DNA of 13,709 nucleotides, from assembly GCA_031255425.1 (NCBI GenBank), contig JAIRSN010000135.1:1-13709 (forward strand), given 5' to 3'. The position numbers and the translations under genes were made by a program. The notes beneath the pieces were generated by a model, which was not told the DNA's origin, ran no database searches, and worked only from the letters and a program-made list of their open reading frames with translations. This DNA comes from Dysgonamonadaceae bacterium (lineage in GTDB: Bacteria > Bacteroidota > Bacteroidia > Bacteroidales > Azobacteroidaceae). Positions 6,941-13,709 of this stretch are shown here, in pieces (within the stretch, counting starts at the first letter, position 1; each line of letters begins with the position of its first letter).

Positions 6941-7639
6941 TTACCTTGATTTTCCGGCAATGAGATTATACACAAACGCGGCAATGGCTGCTCCCAGGAC
7001 GGGTGCTACGATAAAGATCCAAAGCTGGTTCAGTGCCAGCGGGTCTTCGGCAAAGATTGCCTGGCTGATTGAACGTGCCGGGTTGACGGAGGTATTGGTC
7101 AGCGGAATGCTGATCAGATGAATCAGGGCAAGGGTCAACCCGATGGCTAAGCCGGCAAACCCTTTGATCGACCGGGAATCGGTGACTCCCAGAATCACGA
7201 TCAGGAAAACGAAGGTCAGCACCAGTTCGGTAACAAACGCTCCGGTTGCACTCAGGTTGACATAACCGGCGGCGTCCCGGAACAGTTCGCCGTATCCGTT
7301 CGCGGCAAAGACGCCTCTTGTCCCGCCGTGTTGGGCTACAATAAATGCCAACAGTGCTGCGGCAAGTACGCCGCCGATAATTTGTGCGGCGATATATACG
7401 CCCAGGTCTTTCGCGCTCATCCGCCCGGCGCAGAAAATACTTACCGATACGGCGGGATTAAGGTGTGCGCCGGAGATATTGCCTATGCCGTACGCCATCG
7501 CGACGATCGTCAATCCAAAGGCTAACGCGACTCCCAGGAATCCGACCGAACTTCCTGCGAAGATGGCGGTTCCACAACCTCCAAGAACCAAAACAAACGT
7601 GCCGATCAGTTCGGCTGCAAATTTTTGACTTGTCTTCAT
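6941..7639 (-). CDS. aqpZ: Aquaporin Z (water channel)
   Basis: A 232-residue major intrinsic protein with six membrane segments and two half-helix loops. Both NPA boxes are present: NPA at 61-63 (GAHLNPAV) and at 186-188 (SVNPARS). His174, Thr183 and Arg189 fall at the same numbers as the narrow selectivity filter of E. coli AqpZ, and a Phe near 41 completes it, so water rather than glycerol is the likely substrate. The gene is first in a minus-strand unit with folP (22-base gap) and cdaA, read from a consensus promoter at 7700-7730 with a leader of about 55 bases. Pairing a water channel with the c-di-AMP synthase suggests coupling to osmotic control; that link is inference. Confidence 0.95.
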   Translation of the reverse strand: MKTSQKFAAELIGTFVLVLGGCGTAIFAGSSVGFLGVALAFGLTIVAMAYGIGNISGAHLNPAVSVSIFCAGRMSAKDLGVYIAAQIIGGVLAAALLAFIVAQHGGTRGVFAANGYGELFRDAAGYVNLSATGAFVTELVLTFVFLIVILGVTDSRSIKGFAGLAIGLTLALIHLISIPLTNTSVNPARSISQAIFAEDPLALNQLWIFIVAPVLGAAIAAFVYNLIAGKSR

Positions 7640-7699
7640 ACGTGAATTTAATTTATTATTATTAAAATGTTAATATGTATCCTTTTCCTTTGTCGGGTT

Positions 7700-7730
7700 C
7701 AAAGATAGTTTATTCGGATTTAATTACAAA
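7700..7730 (-). promoter_or_regulatory. Bacteroidota-type promoter for aqpZ-folP-cdaA
   Basis: On the minus strand, TTTG (7730-7727) is followed after 19 bases by TATCTTTG (7707-7700), an exact match to TTTG-N19-TAnnTTTG. Predicted start is near 7696, about 55 bases before the aqpZ ATG. No second consensus promoter was seen before folP or cdaA. Confidence 0.75.
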
Positions 7731-7741
7731 ATCTTTAGGCG

Positions 7742-7845
7742 GGACACGAAGTGTCTTTTATATTATTATAGTGCAATCACCCTGCGGTTCCGCAGCCAAG
7801 CAAATACACCGCACCATATAAAATTATAAAAGACACTGCGTGTCC
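7742..7845. repeat. Nested imperfect inverted repeat, about 104 bp
   Basis: The 21-base arms 7742-7762 and 7825-7845 are reverse complements with one mismatch (7749). Each arm begins with its own small hairpin (GACAC-GAA-GTGTC on the left, GACAC-TGC-GTGTC on the right). At the centre lies a perfect CTGCGG-TT-CCGCAG palindrome (7782-7795), and intervening bases are loosely complementary. AAAATC (7728-7733) and GATTTT (7847-7852) extend the symmetry outward. No open frame and no clear target-site duplication were found. The element lies between the divergent aqpZ and SRP RNA promoters and could be a MITE/REP-like repeat or a structural insulator. Confidence 0.8.
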
Positions 7846-7864
7846 TGATTTTAATCCCGGAAAG

Positions 7865-7895
7865 TTTGGTAAATAAAAAAAAAGTACTACTTTTG
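7865..7895 (+). promoter_or_regulatory. Bacteroidota-type promoter for SRP RNA
   Basis: TTTG (7865-7868), a 19-base spacer and TACTTTTG (7888-7895) match the consensus exactly. Predicted start is 7899-7901, where the SRP RNA closing helix begins. The -7 element overlaps a small palindrome (AAAAGT-ACT-ACTTTT, 7880-7894). Confidence 0.8.
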
Positions 7896-7900
7896 CAGCC

Positions 7901-7998
7901 GGGTAAGTCCTATACGGTCAGCTCCCTTCGAATTCCCCCAGGGTTTGACGACAGCAAGGGTAGAAGGTTGAAGCGACGCGATGTAGTCAGCTTACCCT
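7901..7998 (+). ncRNA. ffs: Small bacterial signal recognition particle RNA (4.5S type)
   Basis: The RNA partner of Ffh, which targets nascent membrane and secreted proteins to the translocon. The ends close in a perfect 7-bp helix, GGGTAAG (7901-7907) with CTTACCC (7991-7997), followed by CTATA (7910-7914) with TGTAG (7982-7986). The conserved Ffh-binding internal loop is visible as CAGG (7939-7942) facing AGCA (7953-7956), with ten bases between them as in E. coli 4.5S RNA. The apical tetraloop reads UGAC (7946-7949) instead of GGAA, which fits the alternative URRC class known for SRP RNAs. Length of about 98 nt suits the small, Alu-less form. A consensus promoter ends six bases upstream and a T-rich tract follows. 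I identified it from motif and fold by eye; a covariance-model search would settle the ends. Confidence 0.88.
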
Positions 7999-8007
7999 TT
8001 TTCTTTT
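7991..8007 (+). terminator. T-rich 3' end of SRP RNA
   Basis: The 3' strand of the closing helix (7991-7997) runs directly into TTTTTCTTTT (7998-8007). The long-range helix plus U-tract could release the polymerase, with final trimming by nucleases. The outer-membrane protein gene converges and ends 17 bases beyond the tract. Confidence 0.5.
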
Positions 8008-8023
8008 CCCCCTTTCTTTTCCC

Positions 8024-8677
8024 TCAGTGATATAAATACGTCAGTTTGATACCGATAACGCGATGAGAAGAGGCCTGCAGGTAATCCGCCCGGCTGTTGT
8101 TGAATACGTCGGACAAACCGAAATAATACCGCCCCTCCAGAACCAGACTGCCCGCGCCGGTCCGGATTTCCAGCCCCATCCCGCCGGCAATGCCGTAATC
8201 GAACTTCCGCTGGACGGGCTGGTTGTAGTAGGCATATTCCCCGGAGTTGGGACTGATCTCCTTCTTCAACGTCTTTTCGCTCAGGTTGTACCCGACCTGC
8301 GGACCGATATTGAACACCAGCCGCGCCCTTTTGCCCAAGTTGAAATAGAGGTGAGTCATCAGCGGCAATTCCAGGTACGCAACCGACCGCGCGTACCGGT
8401 TGAAATGAGCAATCGTATCCGTCTGTTCCTTCCAGCCCCGCAGGGAATAATTCAATTCGCACTGGATCCCGAAATGTTTTTCCGAAAGGTAGCGCAGGGA
8501 GATGCCGCCTTCCTGCTGCAACAACAGCTCTTGGGGAATGTTGGGGTAAAACCGCATTTCGGACAGGGTCACTCCGCCGTTTATCCCGAAAGCCCACTCC
8601 GGACGGAACCTGTTTTCCTGCGAACGGGAGGCGAAAGCGACGCCCAACAGCATAAATCCAAAAAAAATCTTTTTCAT
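8024..8677 (-). CDS. Outer-membrane beta-barrel protein, PorT-like family
   Basis: A 217-residue protein with an N-terminal signal peptide (Lys-Lys at 3-4, hydrophobic core to about residue 16, probable cleavage near ASRSQ). The mature part alternates hydrophobic and polar residues with many aromatic strand ends, and strand-like stretches such as AFGINGGVTLSE, YLELPLMTHLYF, RLVFNIGPQVGY and VIGIKLTYLYH. This pattern fits the eight-stranded PorT/OmpW-like outer-membrane barrels common in Bacteroidota; a specific role is not evident. The ATG at 8677 lies one base after the stop of the LysM gene, so the two are almost certainly one transcript. The gene converges on the SRP RNA gene. Confidence 0.8.
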   Translation of the reverse strand: MKKIFFGFMLLGVAFASRSQENRFRPEWAFGINGGVTLSEMRFYPNIPQELLLQQEGGISLRYLSEKHFGIQCELNYSLRGWKEQTDTIAHFNRYARSVAYLELPLMTHLYFNLGKRARLVFNIGPQVGYNLSEKTLKKEISPNSGEYAYYNQPVQRKFDYGIAGGMGLEIRTGAGSLVLEGRYYFGLSDVFNNSRADYLQASSHRVIGIKLTYLYH

Positions 8678-8678
8678 C

Positions 8679-10262
8679 TTAATAACGGGTGGAAGTGATA
8701 GTTAAATCCGGCTTAAACTCGACCATGTAGATATTCGTGTTGATGAATCCGCCCCAATTATTGACCCGCTCGAAATGAAAATCGGTCTGCACGCTGGCAT
8801 AGTCCGGCTTGTTGACGTTCACACCCGCGGCGGTTCCGTACTTGTCGAGCAGTTGAACGAAAAACACGCCGGTGTCGTACCCAAGCATCCCGTATTTCGG
8901 ATACGTATTGATCATCTCCCGCGAATACCATTGAATGAACCGGTTATGAAACGACTTCACCTTCGGCGACGTAGGATTTGCATAGAAGATGCTGTAAAAA
9001 GTAACGTTCAGGAGAAAGAAATCGGAAGTATACTTCGGCGAATAGATTTGCCATGCCGGATAGCCGAAAAGCGAGATTTCCGTCTGCGGCGACGTTTCCA
9101 TCACACTTTTCAGGGCAGACGTCAGCACCGAAAGCGTTTCGAGCGTGTCGTCCGACGGAATGAACACATTGTTTTGCGTGGGGCTCAACGCCACCTGAAT
9201 CTCGTAAAACAGGTTTTCCTCTTTGACCACCTGGTAGGGAACCCCTTTCGTGTCCAGATCTTTCTGAACAACTTCGATAAAGTCCATTTTGTTTTTGGAC
9301 GATTCGGGAACGTAAAAAATGATGTTGGCATGCCTGTACTTTTCGTAAAAAGCCGCCGACGCCTTGGACAGCAAATACGATTGCGGCGTACTGATCTGGT
9401 AAACAGTGTGGTGGTTCAGCGGCTCGTCGGTTTTGGACGTGAAAGGAATCACATACGGAATCCCCCTCTCGCTGCTGAATGTCGCGATCAGTTTGATTTG
9501 CTTGTCGGACAAGCCCCCGATAATCAGGTGGACATCCTGCATGGACGCCTTTTCCAGCAGTTCCGGCAACAAGTCCACTCCGGAACCGGTGTCGTACACC
9601 TGCAAATCGACCGAAATGCCCTGCTTTTTCAGCTCTTTCAACGCCAGCAGAAAGCCTTCGTAATACTCCACAATGCGGTTGTTCCCCGCGTTCTGGGGCG
9701 AGGTTCCTTCCTTTAACCCGAAGGGCAGGAGCAACGCGACTTTAACCGGTTGCATCTCCCTTTTCTCTTTGCCGGAAGGATTTAGCAGCGAATTGGTAGC
9801 TTTCCGGTTGTCATCCTCATCGCCCTCCATCGGCGTAGTCACCCGGTTGGTGGGGATGCGGATGATCCGCCCGACGGTAAACGTTTCGATGGACAATCCC
9901 GGGTTAACATCCAGAATATCTTCGCCTTTCATCTGGTACATCCGCGAAACGGAATACAGGGTTTCCTTCGGTTGAATCGTATGGTAGAAATAAGAACCGG
10001 ATTCCTGCGGGATTTTCAGGCGGCTTCCCGCCCGGATTCCGCTTTCACTTTCCGGGTTCAACCTGTAAATCGTATCCGGCGACACATTATACATCCGGGA
10101 AATGGAGAAAACCGTTTGCCCCCGTTCCACCGTATGCAGAAAGTACATTTCTTCCTGTTGTGCAAAAAAAGTTGCCTCCGGATAAAATGCTTTTTCCGAT
10201 TTTACGTTATATAATTGGATGTTTACAAGTAAAAAAAGGATAAATAATCTTCGTATCATCAT
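8679..10262 (-). CDS. LysM-domain protein with periplasmic-binding-protein type 1 fold
   Basis: A 527-residue exported protein. A short hydrophobic N-terminus (5-15) acts as a signal or anchor; no lipobox Cys is seen. Two LysM modules follow (about 43-85, HTVERGQTVFSISRMYNV; about 93-137, HTIQPKETLYSVSRMYQM), which typically bind N-acetylglucosamine-containing glycans such as peptidoglycan. After a polar linker (140-170), residues 173 to about 510 resemble a ligand-binding periplasmic protein (MQPVKVALLLPFGL, then an EYYEGFLLALKEL helix and LIIGGLSD). No transporter permease or ATPase is nearby, so transport is doubtful. A role like LpoA, whose C-terminal domain shares this fold and activates a peptidoglycan synthase, is possible but inferred. 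The gene is followed after one base by the outer-membrane barrel gene, and a -7 element lies 34 bases upstream of its ATG. Confidence 0.85.
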   Translation of the reverse strand: MMIRRLFILFLLVNIQLYNVKSEKAFYPEATFFAQQEEMYFLHTVERGQTVFSISRMYNVSPDTIYRLNPESESGIRAGSRLKIPQESGSYFYHTIQPKETLYSVSRMYQMKGEDILDVNPGLSIETFTVGRIIRIPTNRVTTPMEGDEDDNRKATNSLLNPSGKEKREMQPVKVALLLPFGLKEGTSPQNAGNNRIVEYYEGFLLALKELKKQGISVDLQVYDTGSGVDLLPELLEKASMQDVHLIIGGLSDKQIKLIATFSSERGIPYVIPFTSKTDEPLNHHTVYQISTPQSYLLSKASAAFYEKYRHANIIFYVPESSKNKMDFIEVVQKDLDTKGVPYQVVKEENLFYEIQVALSPTQNNVFIPSDDTLETLSVLTSALKSVMETSPQTEISLFGYPAWQIYSPKYTSDFFLLNVTFYSIFYANPTSPKVKSFHNRFIQWYSREMINTYPKYGMLGYDTGVFFVQLLDKYGTAAGVNVNKPDYASVQTDFHFERVNNWGGFINTNIYMVEFKPDLTITSTRY

Positions 10263-10295
10263 ATAACTTTTGAAGTTTTGCGCGTTTTATTCACG

Positions 10296-10303
10296 CAAAG
10301 TTA
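10296..10303 (-). promoter_or_regulatory. -7 element for the LysM / outer-membrane protein unit
   Basis: On the minus strand TAACTTTG fits TAnnTTTG exactly. At the 19-base spacing the -33 position reads TTTT (10326-10323), one mismatch from TTTG. Predicted start near 10292 leaves a leader of about 30 bases. It occupies the 65-bp gap shared with the divergent gene starting at 10328. Confidence 0.55.
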
Positions 10304-10327
10304 TGAAAAATTCTTAGTTTTTAAAAC

Positions 10328-11656
10328 ATGAAAAAAGCAATTGTACTTATTCTTTCCTTCTTCGGGCTGGTTCCGGTTTTTTCGCAATACGTAGTGACCG
10401 GCGGAACCGGGCAGCCGCTTCTGGCGGAAGAAAATACGGCTCACAATATTCAGGTCTACCTGTTGAACGGGCTGGACGGCGCGGAAATTTCCTATACTTC
10501 CACCGGCACGGAAGCGCATCAGTGGAGCCGCTACAACCGGAAAGCGGGAGAAGCGGAGCCGGTCGCCTGCCGGCAAACCGGGAATACCTCCACGATTAGC
10601 GGGCTCAGCGACGGGTTTGGTTACTTTGTCGGCGATCCGGTTTCGTCCCAAACCGCCTACGTCTGGATTATTGATTACAGCAAGTATGTGCCGGTTTTTT
10701 CCTCTTTTTCCTTTCAGGAAGCGGACGACCGCTGCGAGTTCCTTAAGCTGCTTGCCGGCGTCGAGGCGCGCCCGATGGACTATTTTACCGGCAGCGGCGT
10801 GCGGATGGGGTTGCAGCGGACCTGGCATTTATTGTACGACAACCTGGAATGGTCCCCGGAGGACGGGCTGTTTGCGCCCGCCGGAGCCGACCGGCTGCTG
10901 CGGGGAACGCTCTCCGAAATCATCATCGACGCTCCCTTGCAGTCCACCTCTTTCACCCTGAAAGGCGATGCTTACGCCGAACATTTCGGGCTGGGACGGG
11001 AGGCAACGACCCCGGTGTATGAGGCGATTGCGCTGGAGGCGCACAGCTCGGCAACGGTCTACAAGCCCGACGGGACAACCGAAGAATTCCCCGCCGGCTC
11101 GGATATACGCACGCCGGCGCCGGTCGAAATACGCTTCGAAGCCGTTGCCAACGAGCCGGTTGCCGCCCTGTATATCTGGAAAATAACCAAGTTCAATCCC
11201 GCGACGGGCGATTCCACGGCAATCGTGCGGTATACCGGCAAATCCGTTACCTACAAGTTTGAAGATTCCGGCATTTTCACCGCTCAACTGGAAGTGATCA
11301 ACGCGCAGGCAAGCTGTTCCGACCTTTCGCAGGTGTTCAAGGTATATATTGAAGACTCAAGCCTGAAACTGCCGAACGTTTTCAGCCCGGGGAGTTCCAT
11401 CGGCTCGAACGACGAATACCGGGTGTCCTACAAATCGCTGATCAGCTTCAAGGCGTCGATTTTCAACCGGTGGGGAAATTTGCTTTTCCGGTGGACCGAC
11501 CCCGCCAAGGGCTGGGACGGACGGGTCAACGGGAAGTATGTGCCTACCGGCGTTTACTTTATTATCGTGGAAGCGAAAGGTGCCGACGGAAAATCCTACA
11601 AGTTATCCAAAGACATCAATGTCCTGCGGTCGGCTCCGGGAAGCGGCAGCCGGTGA
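10328..11656 (+). CDS. Exported protein with gliding-motility/T9SS type B C-terminal domain
   Basis: A 442-residue protein with a clear signal peptide (MKKAIVLILSFFGLVPVFSQ, cleavage near residue 19-20). The long middle part (20-260) is not recognised. Residues about 265-342 look like a PKD-type beta-sandwich (VEIRFEAVA...SVTYKFEDSGIFTAQLEV). Residues 348-434 match the CHU_C/gliding-motility C-terminal domain: LPNVFSPG (348-355), IFNRWGNLLF (378-387), KGWDGRVNGKYVPTGVYF (394-411), then SKDINVL. This domain directs export through the type IX system and surface attachment (type B signal); no T9SS machinery gene is in this window. An extra SAPGSGSR tail follows the point where the domain normally stops. 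The gene diverges from the LysM gene and converges on prfC, leaving nine bases between stops. No consensus promoter was found for it. Confidence 0.82.
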   Translation: MKKAIVLILSFFGLVPVFSQYVVTGGTGQPLLAEENTAHNIQVYLLNGLDGAEISYTSTGTEAHQWSRYNRKAGEAEPVACRQTGNTSTISGLSDGFGYFVGDPVSSQTAYVWIIDYSKYVPVFSSFSFQEADDRCEFLKLLAGVEARPMDYFTGSGVRMGLQRTWHLLYDNLEWSPEDGLFAPAGADRLLRGTLSEIIIDAPLQSTSFTLKGDAYAEHFGLGREATTPVYEAIALEAHSSATVYKPDGTTEEFPAGSDIRTPAPVEIRFEAVANEPVAALYIWKITKFNPATGDSTAIVRYTGKSVTYKFEDSGIFTAQLEVINAQASCSDLSQVFKVYIEDSSLKLPNVFSPGSSIGSNDEYRVSYKSLISFKASIFNRWGNLLFRWTDPAKGWDGRVNGKYVPTGVYFIIVEAKGADGKSYKLSKDINVLRSAPGSGSR

Positions 11657-11665
11657 GGGAAAGGT

Positions 11666-13243
11666 TCAGAATTCCGAACTGAAATGGAAATGTATTTCGG
11701 GAAAATCCTGTTGTGCCATCTGCAATACGTAGCTGGAGTCGGCAAGAAAAACATCCCGGTCTTCCTTATCCGACGCCATATACTGCTGTTTCCGTTTTTT
11801 GAAGTTCTCCAGCGCCTCTTTCGAATCGCTTTCAATCCAACAGGCTTTATATAAATGAATAGGTTCCCACCTGCATTGCGCGCCGTATTCGTGCAGCAGG
11901 CGGTATTGAATCACTTCGAATTGCAACTGCCCGACGGTGCCGATGATTTTTCTGCCGTTGAACCGGTTGGTGAACAGTTGCGCCACGCCCTCGTCCGTCA
12001 GTTGGTCGATGCCCTTGTTCAACTGCTTGGATTTCATCGGGTCGGCATTTTCGATGTACTTGAACATTTCGGGCGAGAAGCTCGGCAAACCCTTGAAATG
12101 CAGGATTTCCCCGGCGGTCAGGGTGTCTCCGATTTTGAAGTTTCCGGTGTCCGGCAAGCCGATAATATCTCCCGCAAAGGCTTCTTCGACCGTTTCTTTT
12201 TTTTGCGCCATGAAAGCCGTTGCCTGCGAAAACTTCATCATCTTGTCGAAACGGACGTGTTTGTAGTTGACGTTCCGCTCAAATTTCCCGGAACATATTT
12301 TCAGGAAGGCGATGCAACTCCGGTGATTGGGGTCCATATTGGCATGGATTTTAAAGATAAATCCGGAAAAAGCATCTTTCTCCGGCACCACCCGCCTTTC
12401 GTCCGCCGAAACCGGGCGGGGCGACGGCGCAATCCGCACAAAGCAATCCAGCAACTCCTTGACTCCGAAATTGTTTAAGGCAGAGCCGAAAAAGACGGGC
12501 GCCAGGTTGCCCGCCAGGTACGCCGGGATGTCGAAGGCAGGATAGACGCCTTCAATCAGTTCGAGGTCGGCACGGAGTTTCCCCGCCAGATCGCTTCCGA
12601 CATGCCGTTCCAGTTCGGGGCCGTTTACCTGTTTGATTTGAACGGATTCCGTAATCGTTTGTTTACTGGGTTTATAAAGGTCTAATTTCTCTTCGTAAAT
12701 ATTGTAGACGCCTTTGAATTTGACGCCCATCTCGATCGGCCAGCTCAACGGGCGCACCTGAACCTGCAATTCCTGTTCCAGCTCGTCCAGCAAATCGAAA
12801 GGGTCTTTTCCGTCGCGGTCCATTTTATTGACAAAAATCATGACCGGCGTTTTCCGCATCCGGCAGACTTCCATCAGTTTACGGGTCTGCGCCTCCACAC
12901 CTTTGGCAATATCCACGACAATGATTACGCTATCGACAGCCGTCAGGGTGCGGTAGGTATCTTCGGCGAAATCCTGATGACCGGGCGTGTCCAGGATATT
13001 GATTTTGTAGGATTCATAGTCGAATCCCATGACCGACGTGGCAACGGAAATGCCCCGCTGTTTTTCTATTTCCATCCAGTCGGAGGTGGCGGTTTTCTTT
13101 ATTTTGTTGGATTTGACGGCACCGGCTACGTGAATGGCGCCTCCGAACAGCAAGAGTTTTTCGGTGAGTGTTGTTTTCCCTGCATCCGGGTGGCTGATGA
13201 TAGCAAATGTCCGGCGCCTTTGGATTTCGTTTGTTAATTCCAT
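11666..13243 (-). CDS. prfC: Peptide chain release factor 3 (RF3)
   Basis: A 525-residue translational GTPase, the usual length for RF3 (E. coli 529). RF3 removes class I release factors from the ribosome after termination. GTPase motifs are complete: SHPDAGKT (17-24), the switch I region with GISVATS (64-70), DTPGHQDF (85-92) and NKMD (139-142). The stretch [26 protein letters not shown] is characteristic of RF3 rather than EF-G, and the absence of EF-G domain IV supports this. The ATG at 13243 gives the normal N-terminus [21 protein letters not shown] -7 element lies about 20 bases upstream, and an array of 21-bp repeats begins about 100 bases upstream. The gene is intact. Confidence 0.95.
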   Translation of the reverse strand: MELTNEIQRRRTFAIISHPDAGKTTLTEKLLLFGGAIHVAGAVKSNKIKKTATSDWMEIEKQRGISVATSVMGFDYESYKINILDTPGHQDFAEDTYRTLTAVDSVIIVVDIAKGVEAQTRKLMEVCRMRKTPVMIFVNKMDRDGKDPFDLLDELEQELQVQVRPLSWPIEMGVKFKGVYNIYEEKLDLYKPSKQTITESVQIKQVNGPELERHVGSDLAGKLRADLELIEGVYPAFDIPAYLAGNLAPVFFGSALNNFGVKELLDCFVRIAPSPRPVSADERRVVPEKDAFSGFIFKIHANMDPNHRSCIAFLKICSGKFERNVNYKHVRFDKMMKFSQATAFMAQKKETVEEAFAGDIIGLPDTGNFKIGDTLTAGEILHFKGLPSFSPEMFKYIENADPMKSKQLNKGIDQLTDEGVAQLFTNRFNGRKIIGTVGQLQFEVIQYRLLHEYGAQCRWEPIHLYKACWIESDSKEALENFKKRKQQYMASDKEDRDVFLADSSYVLQMAQQDFPEIHFHFSSEF

Positions 13244-13261
13244 CTTTATTTAATTTCACCG

Positions 13262-13269
13262 CAAAAGTA
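13262..13269 (-). promoter_or_regulatory. -7 element for prfC
   Basis: On the minus strand TACTTTTG fits TAnnTTTG exactly. No TTTG is found at the expected upstream spacing. Predicted transcription start is near 13258, about 15 bases before the prfC ATG. Confidence 0.55.
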
Positions 13270-13343
13270 CAAAATATATGGGAATGCCAGCCATACTGAA
13301 TAAAAATAAGCGGAGCCCTTTTCCGGGCTTTCCGTAAACTGCC

Positions 13344-13574
13344 AAAAAAGCACCGAGGATTGTTAAAAAAGCACTGAGGACTGTTAAGAAAGCGCCGAGG
13401 ACTGTTAAAAAAGCACCGAGGATTGTTAAAAAAGCACCGAGGATTGTTAAAAAAGCACCGAGGACTGTTAAAAAAGCACCGAGGACTGTTAAAAAAGCAC
13501 CGAGGACTGTTAAAAAAGCGCCGGGAACTACCCAAAAAGCACCGTAATCTATTAAAAAAATTCCGTAAGCGATG
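13344..13574. repeat. Tandem array of 21-bp repeats with phased A-tracts
   Basis: Eight near-identical units start at 13344, 13365, 13386, 13407, 13428, 13449, 13470 and 13491; three decaying units follow (13512, 13533, 13554). A typical unit is six A, then GCACCGAGG, then A-C/T-TGTT. Variation is mostly single C/T or A/G changes. Because 21 equals seven codons, frames stay open on both strands, but neither has a convincing start or a protein-like product. A 21-bp period is close to two turns of B-DNA, so the A-tracts lie on one face and predict bending. The array sits upstream of prfC. Confidence 0.95.
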
Positions 13575-13709
13575 AAAAAAGGGCGGTAACGCCGGACCGT
13601 TAAGAAAAAAAATAACAGGAGGACCTTTTACCGTGCCTCCTGCTACCTAAAATATGCTTAGAGATTAGATTATATTTCGATCATCCGGAGCTTGCGAAGC
13701 AATTAAAAA
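13575..13709. other. Intergenic right edge with small hairpins
   Basis: No gene is supported here. A 7-bp perfect stem CAGGAGG (13616-13622) / CCTCCTG (13636-13642) encloses 13 bases, and a small GGCG-GTAA-CGCC hairpin lies at 13582-13593. The stem has no T-run close by, so a terminator call is not justified. The sequence becomes AT-rich and is cut by the window edge. Confidence 0.5.

Noticed and set aside
6919..6984. Longer folP start at 6984
   Set aside because: It overlaps the aqpZ 3' end and adds residues absent from dihydropteroate synthases; the ATG at 6918 fits the family length.
11657..11684. Bidirectional terminator between the CHU_C-domain gene and prfC
   Set aside because: Only short 4-5 bp stems (such as TTCAG/CTGAA) are present, with no T-run, so the call is unsupported.
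13014..13535. 173-codon minus-strand frame with heptad FFNSPRC repeats upstream of prfC
   Set aside because: It starts at a TTG, its repeats are only the 21-bp array read in frame, and its second half overlaps prfC out of frame.
13344..13544. Plus-strand frame reading KKAPRTV repeats, resembling histone H1-like tails
   Set aside because: An in-frame TAA at 13335 precedes the repeats and no ATG or GTG lies inside; the frame closes at a TAA in the decaying unit. No start codon supports translation.
1..13709. tRNA or rRNA genes, transposase, toxin-antitoxin or phage genes
   Set aside because: None were recognised on reading both strands; a tRNA and covariance-model scan would be needed to exclude small RNAs fully.

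Overview
The window looks like chromosomal DNA of a Bacteroidota bacterium, most likely order Bacteroidales. Three observations support this. Several genes carry the TTTG-N19-TAnnTTTG promoter typical of the phylum, and strong Shine-Dalgarno sequences are absent. One gene ends in a gliding-motility/type IX secretion (CHU_C-like) C-terminal domain. The families present (AmpG-like permease, membrane diadenylate cyclase beside folP, SpoIID-like protein without sporulation genes, LysM plus periplasmic-binding-fold protein) are usual for that group. Genus cannot be fixed from the sequence alone.

Layout. Positions 1-164 hold four 41-bp tandem repeats, followed by an AT-rich stretch and a GC-rich hairpin. 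Reading leftward (minus strand) are ampG-like (315-1595), a divergent RNase R (1617-3821), a SpoIID-domain protein (3908-4999), a 312-bp gap with an unexplained 70-codon ORF, and a tight three-gene unit aqpZ-folP-cdaA (transcribed 7639 to 5312). A divergent control region follows, with a nested inverted repeat of about 104 bp lying between the aqpZ promoter and the promoter of the small SRP RNA (plus strand, about 7901-7998). The SRP RNA gene converges on a two-gene minus-strand unit: a LysM/periplasmic-binding-fold protein (8679-10262) and an outer-membrane beta-barrel protein (8024-8677). A plus-strand gene for an exported protein with a CHU_C-type C-terminus (10328-11656) converges on prfC (11666-13243, minus). 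The right edge (13344-13574) is an array of 21-bp tandem repeats with in-phase A-tracts, then small hairpins.

Function. Much of the content concerns the envelope and turgor: muropeptide-type import, a peptidoglycan-lytic-type domain, c-di-AMP synthesis joined to a water channel, LysM binding and an outer-membrane barrel. The rest is RNA and translation housekeeping (RNase R, RF3, SRP RNA) and folate synthesis. I see no phage, transposase, CRISPR, toxin-antitoxin or obviously new multi-gene system. The more unusual signals are non-coding: two unlike tandem arrays, the nested inverted repeat between two consensus promoters, a promoter that predicts a nearly leaderless ampG mRNA, and the leader/ORF region ahead of the SpoIID gene.
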